Origin: Candidatus Portnoyibacteriota bacterium
Lineage (GTDB): Bacteria; Patescibacteriota; Minisyncoccia; RBG-13-40-8-A; JAUWHN01
Direction of reading: 5' to 3'
NCBI GenBank assembly: GCA_030605865.1
Contig: JAUWHN010000030.1
Coordinates: forward strand, 1-6,506
DNA length: 6,506 bases
Below the pieces are notes generated by a model. The model was not told where the DNA came from. It saw nothing but the letters and a program-made list of their open reading frames with translations, and did not search any database. The position numbers and the translations under genes were made by a program. Below, piece by piece: positions 5,574 to 6,506 of this stretch. Position 1 is the first letter of the stretch, and each line of letters opens with the position of its first letter.

Positions 5574-6293
5574 ATGAAAGGCGTTATCATTGCTGGAGGA
5601 AAAGGCACTCGCCTTTATCCTCTGACAAAAGTTGTGAATAAAAATATTTTACAGGTTTATGATAAACCGCTTATTTATTATCCGATTTTAACTTTAAGGG
5701 ATGCGGGGATAAAAGATATTTTATTGATTTCCGGACCAGGCCATGCCGGGCAGTTTTTAGATTTACTGGGCAGCGGTAAGGAGCTGGGCGTTGATCTTTC
5801 TTATGATATTCAAGAAGAACCAAAAGGAGTTGCTCATTGTATTGCAGTTGCTGAGGATTTTGCTGACAAGGGTCCCATAGCTGTTATTCTTGGTGATAAT
5901 ATTTACGAAGATAATTTAAAAGAAGCAATAGATGACTTTAAAAAACAGGGCAAAGGAGCGAAGGTGGCTTTAAAACAGGTTCATGACCCGGAGAGATTTG
6001 GGGTGGCTGAACTTGGCAAAGATAAAATAGTCAGTATTGTTGAGAAACCAAAGAAACCAAAAAGCAACTGGATTGTTGTTGGCTTTTATTTGTATGATAA
6101 CCGAGTTTTTGATGTTATTAGGACTCTTAAGCTTTCAGACAGGGGAGAGTATGAGATTACTGATTTAAATAACAAGTACTTGAAAGAGGGTACTTTAACT
6201 GGTTATAAGTTAAAAGGAGAGTGGATTGATGCTGGAACATTTGATTCTTTACTAAGAGCAAATAAATTTATTGCGGAAAAGGCAAAAAAATAG
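5574..6293 (+). CDS. rfbA: RmlA-type sugar-1-phosphate nucleotidylyltransferase (likely glucose-1-phosphate thymidylyltransferase), short form
   Basis: Couples a sugar 1-phosphate to a nucleoside triphosphate, giving an activated sugar (typically dTDP-glucose) for surface polysaccharide. The 239-residue product has the nucleotide-binding loop AGGKGTRLYPLT (7-18), LTKVVNKNILQVYDKPLIYY (17-36), EEPKGVAHCI (81-90), metal-binding Asp108 in LGDN (106-109), EKP at 157-159, GEYEITD (191-197) and WIDAGT (217-222) with Asp219. It is about 50 residues shorter than classical RmlA of about 290, and lacks the C-terminal part that builds the allosteric site in that enzyme, so feedback control may differ. 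VVNKNILQVYDKP resembles RmlA rather than GalU or GlmU, but dTTP preference cannot be proved from sequence. No rmlB, C or D neighbours are visible. It appears to have its own leaderless promoter. Confidence 0.85.
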   Translation: MKGVIIAGGKGTRLYPLTKVVNKNILQVYDKPLIYYPILTLRDAGIKDILLISGPGHAGQFLDLLGSGKELGVDLSYDIQEEPKGVAHCIAVAEDFADKGPIAVILGDNIYEDNLKEAIDDFKKQGKGAKVALKQVHDPERFGVAELGKDKIVSIVEKPKKPKSNWIVVGFYLYDNRVFDVIRTLKLSDRGEYEITDLNNKYLKEGTLTGYKLKGEWIDAGTFDSLLRANKFIAEKAKK

Positions 6294-6302
6294 TTATCCA
6301 CA
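6294..6302 (+). promoter_or_regulatory. Perfect classical DnaA-box 9-mer upstream of the sigma gene
   Basis: TTATCCACA follows immediately after the TAG stop (6291-6293) of the preceding gene. It matches the E. coli and B. subtilis DnaA-box consensus exactly. It lies 8 bases before the candidate -35 of the sigma gene, unlike the 2-base gap at the two other sites. A single box without a cluster or unwinding element is not an origin. Confidence 0.45.
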
Positions 6303-6310
6303 GTAGAGAA

Positions 6311-6338
6311 TAGACAAAACAGCTAAGTTTGTTATACT
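6311..6338 (+). promoter_or_regulatory. Candidate promoter of the sigma factor gene
   Basis: TAGACA (6311-6316, 5 of 6), 16 bases, then TATACT (6333-6338, 5 of 6). The predicted start near 6345 gives a leader of about 48 nt that contains the inverted repeat at 6357-6386. The -10 overlaps a small palindrome, TATAC-TT-GTATA (6333-6344). Unlike the other promoters here it is not leaderless. Confidence 0.5.
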
Positions 6339-6356
6339 TGTATACAGATCTAGCTT

Positions 6357-6386
6357 TTTTTGTTGCACTTAAAAGTGTAACAAAAA
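6357..6386. repeat. Inverted repeat with 14-bp arms before the sigma gene start
   Basis: Arms 6357-6370 and 6373-6386 are complementary over all 14 positions with one G-T pair, separated by AA; the core is TGTTGCACTT-AA-AAGTGTAACA. It ends 6 bases before ATG 6393. As DNA it looks like a dimer operator; as RNA it would be a stem sitting against the start codon. There is no U-tract after it on either strand, so it is not a standard terminator. Confidence 0.6.
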
Positions 6387-6392
6387 TGTAAT

Positions 6393-6506
6393 ATGGTAGT
6401 TATAGAACAAGAAAAAGAGATTTTAAAGAAAATTAAAAATGGCGACAATGAAGCTTTTGGCGAGCTTTATGATTTTTATGCACCCAGGGTATATCGCTTT
6501 GTTCGT
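6393..6506 (+). CDS. ECF-type RNA polymerase sigma factor, N-terminal fragment (cut by right edge)
   Basis: Thirty-eight residues are visible and the frame runs off the window. The segment ILKKIKNGDNEAFGELYDFY (residues 10-29) followed by APRVYRFVR matches the start of sigma-70 region 2 in ECF-type factors, which direct RNA polymerase to alternative promoters. The start ATG at 6393 gives the usual short N-terminus; there is no Shine-Dalgarno sequence, only TGTAAT before it. ATG-TAA at 6386-6391 forms a start-stop pair just upstream. Region 4 and any anti-sigma partner lie outside, so the regulon cannot be guessed. Confidence 0.78.
   Translation, partial: MVVIEQEKEILKKIKNGDNEAFGELYDFYAPRVYRFVR

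Noticed and set aside
6294..6302. Replication origin based on the perfect DnaA box
   Set aside because: Only one perfect box, no cluster, no dnaA or dnaN gene nearby, and no AT-rich unwinding repeats of 13-mer type.
6321..6361. Terminator-like AGCTA/TAGCT stem followed by seven T's after the nucleotidylyltransferase gene
   Set aside because: The stem is only about 5-6 bp with a bulge and a large internal loop, and the segment overlaps a better-supported promoter. A weak terminator cannot be ruled out.

Overview
The window looks like ordinary chromosomal DNA from a small-genome, AT-rich bacterium. The gene styles fit Patescibacteria (candidate phyla radiation, Parcubacteria-like): a class III ribonucleotide reductase with an ATP-cone, a ComEC-type DNA uptake protein, a membrane-anchored protein with a Cys cluster and FxLYD-like domains next to a RodA, and short or leaderless 5' ends. 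This assignment is inference from protein style; there is no rRNA or marker gene here. The standard genetic code fits every gene.

Layout. The left half (1-3389) is a minus-strand cluster reading nrdD -> nrdG -> comEC. nrdD and nrdG overlap by 4 bases. comEC follows after 77 bases and runs off the left edge. The right half is on the plus strand: a membrane-anchored protein of unknown function overlaps rodA by 14 bases, then come a short RmlA-type sugar-1-phosphate nucleotidylyltransferase and the first 38 codons of an ECF-type sigma factor cut by the right edge.

The divergent intergenic region (3390-3660) holds two near-consensus promoters pointing away from each other, TTGACT-N17-TAAGAT on minus and TTGACA-N17-TAAGAT on plus. 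It also holds an approximately 80-nt structured segment with a direct repeat and two hairpins.

How the genes work together. NrdG installs the glycyl radical on NrdD, which makes deoxynucleotides without oxygen. ComEC, probably co-transcribed, would form the inner-membrane channel for imported single-stranded DNA, so both concern DNA precursors. RodA polymerises peptidoglycan glycan strands, and the nucleotidylyltransferase makes activated sugars for surface polysaccharide, so the right half is a cell-envelope neighbourhood.

I found no clearly new multi-gene system. The most interesting signals are regulatory. A DnaA-box-like 9-mer TTNTCCACA occurs in three intergenic regions, twice exactly 2 bases upstream of a -35 element. 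Several -10 boxes lie 6-7 bases before an ATG, implying leaderless mRNAs. A possible small RNA or attenuator precedes the rodA operon, and a 14-bp-arm inverted repeat lies just before the sigma factor start codon.
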